Assembly: GCF_033947565.1 (NCBI RefSeq)
Contig: NZ_JARPVX010000015.1
Coordinates: forward strand, 7,862 to 71,861
Length of the DNA stretch: 64,000 bases
Direction: 5' to 3'
Origin: Lichenihabitans sp033947565
GTDB taxonomy: Bacteria > Pseudomonadota > Alphaproteobacteria > Rhizobiales > Beijerinckiaceae
Shown: in pieces, positions 16,506 to 25,700 of the stretch
Layout: every line of letters starts with the position of its first letter
Position numbering within the stretch: the first letter of the stretch is position 1
Notes under the pieces: generated by a model
What the model saw: only the letters and a program-made list of their open reading frames with translations
The model's database searches: none
What the model was told of the DNA's origin: nothing
Program-made: the position numbers and the translations under genes

Positions 16506-16721
16506 TCAGGCCTTTTTGCAGCTCGACATGAAGTGCTTGCGCGGCTTGCCGTGCAGGCTCTTGGCGTCGGCTTCCTTCGAGCAGTCGAGCGACTTCGCGG
16601 TGCGGACCACGGGCGCCTTGGCGGGAACGGTCGGGGCGGCAGCAGGCGCCGCCGGCGTCTGCGCCAGGGCTGAGCCCGTCAGCAGCGACACAGCGACCAG
16701 CGCGAAGAAAGCGGATTTCAT
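16506..16721 (-). CDS. Exported PsiF-repeat protein
   Basis: A 71-residue protein with a signal peptide (residues 1-20, ending Ala-Leu-Ala), an Ala/Pro-rich linker, and one PsiF repeat at about residues 46-70 (Cys-Ser-Lys-Glu-Ala-Asp-Ala-Lys, Leu-His-Gly-Lys-x-Arg-Lys-x-Phe-Met-Ser-x-Cys). PsiF-type proteins were first described as phosphate-starvation-induced in E. coli, and their biochemical role is unknown. Most family members carry two repeats; this one has one. Confidence 0.78.
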   Translation of the reverse strand: MKSAFFALVAVSLLTGSALAQTPAAPAAAPTVPAKAPVVRTAKSLDCSKEADAKSLHGKPRKHFMSSCKKA

Positions 16722-17420
16722 GACGGCACTCCGATACGGGCCTCGATTGAGAACACTCTGGAGAGGAACGTCAAGAGGCAGAACTCGTTCGTCACTTCAG
16801 TCTCGCCCTCGATCCGTACACCTCGCCCACGGCCATGCCGACCAGTCGGACTGCCTTCAGGGCATCGAGGGCGCGGACGGGGTCACAAGCGTGGCTGTAC
16901 CGAAGACCATTCGACCCGATACACGGACAGGATTCGGGGTGAAATCATCGGCTACACTCTGGTATGTAGCGCTTCTCGGGGGACACAGTCGCTCGCAGAG
17001 CAAGCCTGCCTTCTACGCTGGCTTTCGATCCGACGCGCTCGCAAGCCATTTGCAATCGCCATTCAGGCGAGATGCCAATTCTAGGCCTTCAGATCCAGTT
17101 GGGCGAACCCTGGCAGCGCGACGCCTAGCTGTCAACTAAGAGACAAAGGGAATGGCGCGCCCGACAAGGCATAGATGGGCACTGCGATCGTTGGCGAATT
17201 TCGATTCATCATCCGGCAGCCCCGCAATCTACCCACACAGAAGCGATTGGGCGCTCAATCTGAGAGGATCAGCCGTGCTGAACACAGGCATGCCGATTTC
17301 CGAATGGCGAGAACTGGCCGAAAGGAGAACGGCGGCTTCCGAGAGGATATCTCAGAACCCGCCGTTCGGGGCGAAGCCGACGGACGGCTATTCAGCCTTG
17401 GTGTCGGTCAAGTTGCATTA
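16722..17420. other. 699-base intergenic region, one long inverted repeat
   Basis: No convincing gene between psiF-like and urtA. Near urtA it holds the inverted repeat GAACGGCGG (17327-17335) / CCGCCGTTC (17359-17367), listed separately. The rest shows nothing recognisable. Confidence 0.4.
17327..17367 (-). terminator. Inverted repeat downstream of urtA, possible terminator
   Basis: Perfect 9-bp arms GAACGGCGG and CCGCCGTTC separated by 23 bases, which themselves contain GAGA...TCTC. It lies 54 bases past the urtA stop. On the minus strand it is followed by TCCTTTC, not a clean T run, so a terminator role is plausible but weak. Confidence 0.35.
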
Positions 17421-18707
17421 TCAGAAGGTCGAAAACTTCGGCGTCGTGCAACCACCGCACACGTTTGGCCACGACCAGTCGGCCACTTTCCCCTTGTTGG
17501 CATCCACATAAGGGCTCCAGGGTTTCGGGGGAAGCGCTGCGCTTTGATAGACGATGCTGAACTGGCCGTTGCCCTGGATCTCGCCGATCATCACGGGCTT
17601 AGCCATGTGATGGTTCGGCAGCATGGTCACCTCCACCCCCGATGGAGACCTGAACTTCTGCCCGACCATGGCCTGGCGAACGGCATCGACGTCCGTCGTT
17701 CCAGCTTGCTGCACGGCTTGGGCCCACATGTGGAAAAGGATGTAGGCCGACTCCATGGGGTCATTGGTGACGTTGTCGGGCTTCTTGGAATAGGCTCGCC
17801 ATTTGGCAATGAAGGCTTTGTTCTCGGGCGTATCGACAGACTGGAAATAGCTCCATGCCGCAAGATGGCCGACGAGCGGCTTGGTATCGACGCCGGCGAG
17901 TTCCTCCTCGCCCACCGAGAAGGCGATCACCGGGATGTCGGTGGCCTTCACGCCCTGATTGCCGAGTTCCTTGTAGAACGGAACATTGGCGTCACCGTTG
18001 ACGGTGGAGACCACGGCGGTCTTCTTGCCGGCCGACCCAAAAGCCTTGATCTTGGTGACCTCGGTTTGCCAATCCGCGAAGCCAAACGGCGTGTAGTTCT
18101 CGAAAATGTCGTCGTCCGCCACGCCTTTGGACTTGAGAAAGGCTCGAATGATCTTGTTGCTTGTGCGGGGGTAGACGTAGTCGGTTCCCTCGAGCACGAA
18201 GCGTTTCACGTTGCCACCGTCCGGACTCATCAGATACTCGACAGCCGGGATCGCCTTGTTGTCGGGCACGGAGCTGCCGTAGAAAACGTTATAGGAGTCT
18301 TCCTCACCCTCGTATTCGAGCGGGTAGAACAGGAGGCCGTTGAGTTCCTCGAACACCGGCAGCACGGATTTGCGGGACACGGAGGTCCAGCACCCGAAAA
18401 CGGCTGCGACCTTGTCCTTGCTGATCAGCTCGCGCGCCTTTTCGGCGAACAAGGGCCAGTTGGAAGCGGGGTCGACGACCACGGGTTCGATCTTCTTGCC
18501 CAGCAATCCACCCTTGGCGTTGAGGTCGGCGATCTGCATCAGCATGACATCTTTCAGGATGGTCTCGCTGATCGCCATCGTGCCCGATAAGGAGTGGAGA
18601 ACGCCCACCTTGATCGTATCGTCGGCCGCGACGGCATAGCCCGCTGTCGTCCACACCATGGCCGAGGCGACAAGCCCCTTCAGCCAAGCTCTGCGTTTCA
18701 TCGCCAT
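17421..18707 (-). CDS. urtA: Urea ABC transporter substrate-binding protein
   Basis: A 428-residue periplasmic binding protein of the UrtA/AmiC (Peripla_BP_5) family. Start 18707 follows AAGGAG and gives a Tat-like signal (Lys-Arg-Arg-Ala-Trp-Leu-Lys-Gly, then a hydrophobic stretch and Ala-Val-Ala-Ala). The mature part opens with 'IKVGVLHSLSGTMAISE', and the region 'FGCWTSVSRKSVLPVFE' with 'LLFYPLEYEGEE' is highly characteristic of UrtA. The C-terminus has the Cys-Gly-Gly-Cys motif usual in UrtA. No urtB-urtE or urease genes are adjacent, so it is an orphan subunit here. It is divergent from the MocR-MOSC-rubredoxin gene. Confidence 0.9.
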   Translation of the reverse strand: MAMKRRAWLKGLVASAMVWTTAGYAVAADDTIKVGVLHSLSGTMAISETILKDVMLMQIADLNAKGGLLGKKIEPVVVDPASNWPLFAEKARELISKDKVAAVFGCWTSVSRKSVLPVFEELNGLLFYPLEYEGEEDSYNVFYGSSVPDNKAIPAVEYLMSPDGGNVKRFVLEGTDYVYPRTSNKIIRAFLKSKGVADDDIFENYTPFGFADWQTEVTKIKAFGSAGKKTAVVSTVNGDANVPFYKELGNQGVKATDIPVIAFSVGEEELAGVDTKPLVGHLAAWSYFQSVDTPENKAFIAKWRAYSKKPDNVTNDPMESAYILFHMWAQAVQQAGTTDVDAVRQAMVGQKFRSPSGVEVTMLPNHHMAKPVMIGEIQGNGQFSIVYQSAALPPKPWSPYVDANKGKVADWSWPNVCGGCTTPKFSTF

Positions 18708-19067
18708 TGTCCGCTCCTTCTGCCGCCATGAACGGAGCCCGCAGCAAGGCGGCAAACTCGTCAGGGTGCCAGAGGCTGGCACGGCAGTGCAACGTCGTAG
18801 AGAGCCAAGCCGGGCGAATTCGATGGGTCCATCTCGGCCCGAACACTGCGATAGGCGCGGTGCTTCGTTGCCCGCCGAAAAGGCATCCGATCGAAGATCG
18901 AACATCACACGTGCTCGAACGCTGCACTGAGGTGCGTGCGGCCCGGCCAGCATGGGTCCAGTTGCAGCAGAAACAATAGAACCAGCAACGCCGTCTGATT
19001 GCACTCGTGTGGCTTGGGACTACGATCAAGCCCTTGAACGCGCGCACAATGTCCTCTGGGGCGGTCA
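18708..19067. other. 360-base divergent promoter region
   Basis: Lies between urtA (minus) and the MocR-like gene (plus) and must carry both promoters. AAGGAG just upstream of 18707 is the urtA ribosome-binding site. No perfect long palindrome or MocR-type direct repeat was recognised by eye. Confidence 0.4.
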
Positions 19068-21704
19068 ATGCAAGTTCCTGTGCTCTTGGACCGGTCCAGC
19101 GGCGAGGCTTTATCGGACCAGATCGTCAAGCAGTTGCGGCACGCCATTGCGCATGCACGACTGCCCGCCGGAACACGACTGCCCTCGTCGCGCCACCTGT
19201 CGGAGCAATTGACCGTGGCCCGCAACACCGTTGTGCGCGCCTATGAAGCCTTGATGATGGAAGGGCTGGTCGAGTCCCGTCCGGCGTCGGGCATCTTCGT
19301 GTCGGCGCTGCATCCAGCGGACCCGACACCTGGTTCGAGCAATCCCCTGGGCGTGTGCGAGCCCTCTTGGTCGATGCCGCTGCCATCCTTTCCGGTGCGG
19401 TTGCCCCATCGTTCGGCCGCCCCCCACGGCCGTCTGTCTTTCGACTTCTACCCCGGACGAGCCCATCCGGCGCTGTTTCCGCTGAAGATCTGGCGGCGTC
19501 ACCTCCAGAAGAATCTCACAAACGGCGGAGCCCGAGGCTTAACGGAAGGCAGCGAGGCGGCGGGGCTCCCCGCATTGCGCTCGGCGATTGCGCTGCATGT
19601 CGCCACAACACGCGGCATCGCGGCCGACCCCAGCCGTATCGTGATCGTCTCCGGGGTACAGGAGGGTCTTAGCTTGGCGAGTCGCCTGTTTTTGCATCGC
19701 GGCACCCTTGCAGCCTTGGAGGATCCCGGCTCTCAGGCGGCCCTCTACGCTTTCGAGGCGACGGGAAGCGAGACCCTCGGGGTCGCGGTCGACGATGAAG
19801 GCCTCGTTCCGGACGACCTGCCGCTCCGGGCGACGGCGCTGCTCTACGTCACGCCATCGCACCAGTTTCCAACGGGCGTCGTGCTTTCGGCGAGGCGTCG
19901 CGACAGCATTGCGGCCTGGGCGCGTCGCTGCGGCTGCTACATCCTGGAGGACGACGCCGATGCGGAGTTGCGCTTCGAGGGATCAAACCCGCCCGCCCTT
20001 GCGGCAAGCGCGCCGGACTGCACGATCTATCTCGGCTCATTCGGGCGGACGCTTGGGGCAGGCCTTGGGCTGGGTTTCATGGTCGTGCCACCGCGCCTCG
20101 CGGGGGCCGTGATCGCGGCCAAGGACCTGCTCGATCATGGCAATGCCTGGCTTGAACAGGCCACGCTTGCGGACTTGATGAGAGGCAGCAGCTACACCAC
20201 CCACGTGTCCCGCGTGCGAGCGCACTATCGTGAGAACCGCGACTGTCTGCTGGGTGCCCTTCGCCGCAACTTCGGCGACGTCAGCATCAGCGGTGAGACG
20301 GGGGGCCTCCACCTTTTGTGGCACCTTCCCGCGGGCGTGCCCGACGCTTCGATTGTCGAGACCCTCGCCCGGCGATCCCGCATCGGCGTTTACTCAATCG
20401 TCTCGGGAGGCGCGATCACGATCCACCCGTCCCTCCTGGGCCGCCGCGCCCTTCTGCTTGGCTTCGGGGCCCTGCTTCCCAAGCAGATCGAGCAGGCCAT
20501 CGACCGCCTGTCGGAGGCGATCGACGATACGGTGGACAACCTGAAAGCCGATGTCACCACTTACCTTGTGGGTGCGCCGCAGACCTCGCCCTCCATCCAG
20601 CACCGGTTGCGGCGCACGCCGACCCATCTGGACTCCCGCTTTCGCCAGCAACCGGCTCTACCAAAGCCACGGCGCACCCGTGCACCCTCGGGGACGAGGA
20701 TCGCACAAGGACCAAGGCCCATCATGGCGAGCGTCAGCAGCATCTACCGGTACCCGGTCAAGGGATTAAGCGCGCAGCCCCTCGCGCGAGTCGACACCGA
20801 AGTGGGCAAGCCTCTTCCGTTCGACCGTATCTTTGCGCTTGCGCGACCCACGGCCCCCATCGACCGCGACAATCCGAAATGGGCCAAGAAGGGGCTTTTC
20901 GCCATGCTGATGCTGGATGAAGGGCTGGCTCAGGTCGCAACTGATCTCGACGTGGACACGATGTGGCTCACGGCGCGGCGGGGCGGCCGACAGGTTGCCG
21001 CTGGCTGCCTGAACGATCCTGCGGATCGCGAAACGCTGGAGCGCTTTTTTCAAACGCTCCTGCCGAGCTTCAAAGACCCGCCGGCGTTGGTCCGCTCCCG
21101 CGGCGGGCACTTCATGGACAAGCCCGATAGCGTCATCTCGCTCATCAACCTGGCCACGCTCCGGAGCCTGGAAGAGCGCTGGGGCGTTGCGCTGGATCCG
21201 CTTCGCTTCCGCGCCAACATCTACATCGATGGTGCGAAAGCCTGGGAGGAAGTCGACTGGGTCGGCAGCGAGATTACGATCGGTGACACGGCCTTCCTGG
21301 TCGACCGGGTGAACGGTCGATGCGGGGCCACCAACGTCAACCCGGACACGGGACGTCGGGACCTCGACATTCCGACCTCGTTACGAACCGCCTTCGGGCA
21401 CAAGAACCTCGGCGTCTACCTGATCGCCCGCCAGAACGGCGCCATCGCGGTGGGGGATACTGTTGCGGCGAACGAAACTGGCGAGGACATCGCCGTCCGC
21501 CCCGAACCAGCACCCAGGTCGATCGGCACGCGTCGACGATACATCTGCCGGGGCTGCTATTACATCTACGACGAAAGCGCGGGCGTGCCCCAGCAAAACA
21601 TCTCGCCAGGAACCACGTTCGCGACCTTGCCGCCGGAGTGGCGCTGCCCCGACTGCGGTAGCGAGAAGCTGTTGTTCTCGCCGCACCTTGAAGGCGCCCT
21701 GTGA
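19068..21704 (+). CDS. MocR-type regulator fused to MOSC and rubredoxin domains
   Basis: An 878-residue open frame. Residues 1-75 are a GntR winged helix (LPSSRHLSEQLTVARNTVVRAYE). Residues 110-490 are a type-I aminotransferase-like domain as in MocR/PdxR/GabR, retaining TPSHQFPTG. The segment normally reading Ser-Lys-Thr-Leu is Gly-Arg-Thr-Leu, with Arg327 in place of the PLP-binding lysine, and EDDYD reads EDDAD. After a basic linker (about 500-550), residues 553-800 are a MOSC domain with Arg-Cys-Gly-Ala-Thr-Asn, and 820-875 a rubredoxin with Cys827/830 and Cys860/863 (CxxC-x29-CxxC). An internal ATG at 20724 with AAGG six bases upstream could also yield the MOSC-rubredoxin part alone. Confidence 0.8.
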   Translation: MQVPVLLDRSSGEALSDQIVKQLRHAIAHARLPAGTRLPSSRHLSEQLTVARNTVVRAYEALMMEGLVESRPASGIFVSALHPADPTPGSSNPLGVCEPSWSMPLPSFPVRLPHRSAAPHGRLSFDFYPGRAHPALFPLKIWRRHLQKNLTNGGARGLTEGSEAAGLPALRSAIALHVATTRGIAADPSRIVIVSGVQEGLSLASRLFLHRGTLAALEDPGSQAALYAFEATGSETLGVAVDDEGLVPDDLPLRATALLYVTPSHQFPTGVVLSARRRDSIAAWARRCGCYILEDDADAELRFEGSNPPALAASAPDCTIYLGSFGRTLGAGLGLGFMVVPPRLAGAVIAAKDLLDHGNAWLEQATLADLMRGSSYTTHVSRVRAHYRENRDCLLGALRRNFGDVSISGETGGLHLLWHLPAGVPDASIVETLARRSRIGVYSIVSGGAITIHPSLLGRRALLLGFGALLPKQIEQAIDRLSEAIDDTVDNLKADVTTYLVGAPQTSPSIQHRLRRTPTHLDSRFRQQPALPKPRRTRAPSGTRIAQGPRPIMASVSSIYRYPVKGLSAQPLARVDTEVGKPLPFDRIFALARPTAPIDRDNPKWAKKGLFAMLMLDEGLAQVATDLDVDTMWLTARRGGRQVAAGCLNDPADRETLERFFQTLLPSFKDPPALVRSRGGHFMDKPDSVISLINLATLRSLEERWGVALDPLRFRANIYIDGAKAWEEVDWVGSEITIGDTAFLVDRVNGRCGATNVNPDTGRRDLDIPTSLRTAFGHKNLGVYLIARQNGAIAVGDTVAANETGEDIAVRPEPAPRSIGTRRRYICRGCYYIYDESAGVPQQNISPGTTFATLPPEWRCPDCGSEKLLFSPHLEGAL

Positions 21705-22154
21705 AATGCGCGCCGGCCTGGAATGGCTGCCGTTCAGGTAATCTTTGACTTAATTTTGATAGAGGCTGTAGCGGCTTAGGACGATGCGATCGGATAGCTG
21801 TGCGGCGCAAGTTCTTCGACCTCCATGCCGCGCCAACTCAGCGAGCGCTTACAACGCGACAACGCATAAAGCGGACCAACCTTGGCAACCTAGGCGCGCA
21901 GCATCGCTTTGGTGACATAGCTGTTGTTGTTGGCGCGAATTGACAGCAAGATCGCAGACTTCTGGCACCTGCCTACTGCTGGTACTACGCTCTGCCGCAA
22001 AGAACTCTCGGTCATCTTGGCTCAGCACATTTTAAACTCGCAAAGTCCGGTCGGATGCTAAAGCTTCAACGACCATTCCTTTTTGGGACCTTAAATATGG
22101 CGATTGGTTGCAATCGGTCTGCCCTACCTCGCGTAGGCTGTTCCGGGTGTCGCC
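21705..22154. other. 450-base region without a clear gene
   Basis: Lies downstream of the MocR-MOSC gene and tail-to-tail with the adhesin-linked gene. Composition falls below the local GC in 21740-21780 and 22030-22090. It may contain decayed coding DNA, but I cannot name a family. Confidence 0.35.
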
Positions 22155-22712
22155 TCAAGGCTTCCGCTTCGAGCCGACGGGCTCCTTCAGAGCCGTCGGG
22201 GGCGCGATCGGCGCGGGAGGAGCGACGGGCGTTGAGGAGTCGAGCCCGACCGAGATGCCCGATAGACGCCATCGGCCTGCCACGGGCGCATAGGCGAGTT
22301 CGAAATTGATCTGGACTGGTACTGAGGGGAAGAAGCCCTTCATGTGCATGTCGCCGCTGCTCTCGATCTGCGGCAGCAGGGTCAACTGGGGATCCAGCAC
22401 GGCGACGCCGGACAGATCGAGCTTCTGGGCGCGCAGGGTAGCGAAGATCTCGCCCAGGCGCGCCGCAGTGTTGGTCTGCTGAAAGGCCGTCGCGCCGAGG
22501 TCGCGCATGACCGTGTAGTTGCCGGTCTCGTTTGCCTGCTGGAGGGCGAGGAGGGTCGATCGAACCAGGATCAGCACCCCGTTCCGGTCGATCTGCGCCG
22601 CAGGGCGCGGGGCTGGCACAGGGGGCACCTGAGCACCTGCCGTGCCTCCCAGGATCGAGAAGATGAGCGCGACGGCCGCTAAACAGTGCCGCGCCAGCCT
22701 GAGCCCTACCAC
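22155..22712 (-). CDS. Exported protein coupled to trimeric autotransporter
   Basis: A 185-residue protein with a signal peptide (hydrophobic residues 10-25, then Ala-Gly-Ala-Gln) and a Pro-rich stretch. A globular part of about 110 residues follows (LLALQQANETGNYTVMRDLG... WRLSGISVGL), resembling small NTF2/DUF4864-like folds, and then a Pro/Ala-rich basic tail. The GTG start at 22712 overlaps the stop of the upstream adhesin gene by 7 bases, so translation is coupled and a role in the periplasm during adhesin export or assembly is a reasonable inference. No named family is certain. Confidence 0.6.
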   Translation of the reverse strand: MVGLRLARHCLAAVALIFSILGGTAGAQVPPVPAPRPAAQIDRNGVLILVRSTLLALQQANETGNYTVMRDLGATAFQQTNTAARLGEIFATLRAQKLDLSGVAVLDPQLTLLPQIESSGDMHMKGFFPSVPVQINFELAYAPVAGRWRLSGISVGLDSSTPVAPPAPIAPPTALKEPVGSKRKP

Positions 22713-25700
22713 GCGTAGGTCATGCCGACGCGTCCACCGACCCCGCCTCGCTGGAAGCCGACTCCGACGCCGCCGTTGAGCACGAGGTTCTCCGTGGCAC
22801 GGACCTGCAGCACGCCGCCGAAGGCGGCTTCGCCTCGAAATGCCCCGATATTGGCCGACAGGGCGTAACGCTTGTTGTCCGGCAGCGCGGAGCCGGCTAA
22901 CGCGATGGCGATGGCCGTACCCTCGTAGCCGCGCTTCACATCCCTTTGCAACTGGTTGACGCTCTGGGTAAGCCCGTTCACGCGGCCGTCCAGCGCCGCA
23001 ACGCTTGAAGCGGTCGCGACGTCGTTGGTGGTCGCGAGGTTTCCGTTGGCGTCGGACGTAACGACCTGTACGGCACCACTCTGCGCCGCGAGGCTTGCCG
23101 CAGAGGTGACTCCGGGCAGCGAGTAGGTGTTGGTCGCGGTTCCCAGCAGCACCTGGTTGACGCGGGTCGTCGCCACGCCTTGTCCTATGGCGACGCTGTT
23201 GGCGTATCCTGCCCTCGAGGCCTGGCCGACCGCCACCGCGCCGCTGGCGGATGCTGTCGCGTTAGCGCCGAGCGCGACGGAGTTGTCACCGCTCGCCGTC
23301 GAATTGTTGCCCACCGCTGTCGCGGGATCACCGCTCGCTACCGCGCCGGCCCCGAAGGCCGTATCGCCCGCCTGCACGGCGATTGCTCCGAAGCCGACCG
23401 CCGAGCTGTCGGTGCCCGACGCGACGGCTCCGAAGCCGCCCGCCACAGCGTTGCTCCCTGTCGCGGAAGCCTTCGGCGCGCCGGCGGTGTTGTTGGCGCG
23501 GAACAGTCCCTCGGTGCCGTTCTGGATGGCCGCCACGTTCAGGTTCGTCTCGTAGAGCTGGCCGCCGGTGGCCGCGTCCGTCGACCCCGAGGCCAGCGTG
23601 CCCGCCGCGACGTTGACGATCTTGCGCTCCGCCCCCGCGGCACCGACCGACACGGTATTAGCTTGGTCGGCGACCGAGCCCTGGCCAAGCGCCACGGCAT
23701 TGGCCGCCGTCGCGGACGCGTCGTTCCCCAGTGCAGTCGCATTGTTGCCCGTCGCCGCCGAGCCGTTGCCCAAGGCGGTCGTGTTGTCGGCCGTCGCTTT
23801 GGCTCCGAAGCCGGTCGCGGACGCGTTCGAGCCGGAGGCGACCGAGTTAGGGGCGCCCGCGGCGTTGTTCGACGTCGAGGGGCCACCTTGTCCGGTTTGC
23901 AGGGAGGCGATCGCCGTGGCGTTAGCTGAGGTGGCAGTGTCGAGCTCGCTTAGGGCGCCGCCCACATTGTTGAAGGTGCTGCCTTGGACGGTATAGGACG
24001 GTGCAGTGATTGCGCCGCTGCTGTCCACGGTCGATCCCCCGCCCAGCGCCGACGCGACAGTCTGGTTGGTGGCGTAGAGCTGGCCTCCGGTAGCCGCGTC
24101 CGTCGACCCCGAGGCCAGCGTGCCCGCCGCGACGTTGACGATCCGGCGCTCGGCCCCGGCGGCGCCGACCGACAGCGTGTTGGCCTGGTTGGCCACGGAG
24201 CCGCTGCCAAGCGCCACGGCATTGGCCGCCGTCGCGGACGAGCCCTTGCCGAATGCGGATGCATTCGCGGCACTTGCGGTCGCGCCGTTGCCAAGCGCCG
24301 TCGCGCCCGATGCGCTAGCGCTGGCGCCAAAGCCGCCGGCGGTCGCGTCAGAGCCCCCCGCGCTCGGTGCCGCTGCGCCCGCCGTATTGTTCGAGACGAC
24401 CGCGCCAGACGTGCCCTGCTGCAACCCCGTCAAGGACGTGTTGACCGCGCTGAGGGCCGAGCCGACGTTGGCGTAAGCCGTGCTCCCCACCGTATAGCTG
24501 GGACTAGTGAAGGTGCCGGTGGTTGGATTGAAGGCCGCCGCCCCACCCAGAGCAGTCGCGACGTTGCTGCCGACGTACTGCAGCTGACGCAGGTTAACGG
24601 CGTCGGTCGCCGACGTGCCGCCAGCCACGTTAGTGATCTGGCGTTCGCCGCCGACAGTGCCCACCGAGACCGCGCCGTTGGACGATCCGGTGCCAATGCC
24701 TGTGAACACCTCGGCCGTTGGCGCGCCACGACTGGCGACCGCGCCTTGGCCGAGCGCGACGGCTCCGTTCGCCGTGGCAGAGGCGCCCTGGCCGATAGCT
24801 GAGGCGTTGGCCACGATTGCGCTCGAGCCCTGGCCCACCGCAGTGGCGTTCAGGCCCGTGGCATTGGCCGTCGCGCCGAAGGCGCTCGCGGTGTCGCCGT
24901 TCGCATTGGCCTGGGCGCCCGTCGCAGTGGCGTTAGCTCCTGAGGCGTTTGAAGTTTCGCCTATAGCCAAGGCGTTCGCGCCGGTGGCAGCGGCATAGTG
25001 GCCGATGGCCGTCGCGCGCGCGCCAGTGGCGAAGGCATAGTCGCCAAGGGCTAGCGCAGTCGCGCCCTGTGCCTTTGCGTAATGGCCAATCGCTGTCGCC
25101 CCAACGCCGTTAGCATTTGAATACAAGCCTTCAGCAATCGCGTAAGCGCCGTTTGCTCTTGCAAGGTTGCCGGTTGCGGTGGCGTAGGCGCCGAGGGCCT
25201 TAGCACTCGTGCCCAGTGCAGTTGCAGACTTACCAATTGCGTTTGCGTTTTGACCTATCGCGGTCGCATAGTTGCCGACTGCGTTCGAACTGGCTCCGAC
25301 AGCCGTCGCGTTAGAGCCACCTGCGCTGGACGCAGAACCTAACGCGGTCGCATTTAAACCATTCGCCTTAGCCGCGAAGCCAAATGCAGTGGCACTGGCA
25401 CCGGTCGCGTTCGCATAGGCACCCACCGTCGTCGCGTTCCTGCCGATGGCGTTAGCATAGGCGCCTGTGGCGATCGCGTAGGCGCCGTTCGCCTGGGCAC
25501 CATTGCCGGTCGCAGTGGCGTACTTCCCCGTGGCGTTGGCGCGAGCACCCGTTGCGGTGGCGCCCAACCCCGAGGCGTTGGCGCGAGTACCTGTCGCGGT
25601 CGCCTCGGACCCATTAGCCCTGGCAAGTCGACCCAATGCAATCGAAGAATTGCCTGTCGCATTGGAGTTTGCGCCAACGGCTGTAGCGTATGAGCCATTC

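Noticed and set aside
17175..18590. 471-codon plus-strand frame opposite urtA
   Set aside because: Antisense to a clearly recognised UrtA; no motif.
20724..21704. Treating MOSC-rubredoxin as a wholly separate gene
   Set aside because: The frame is continuous with the MocR part and no stop intervenes. The internal ATG with AAGG six bases upstream is kept as an alternative start, not as a separate gene.
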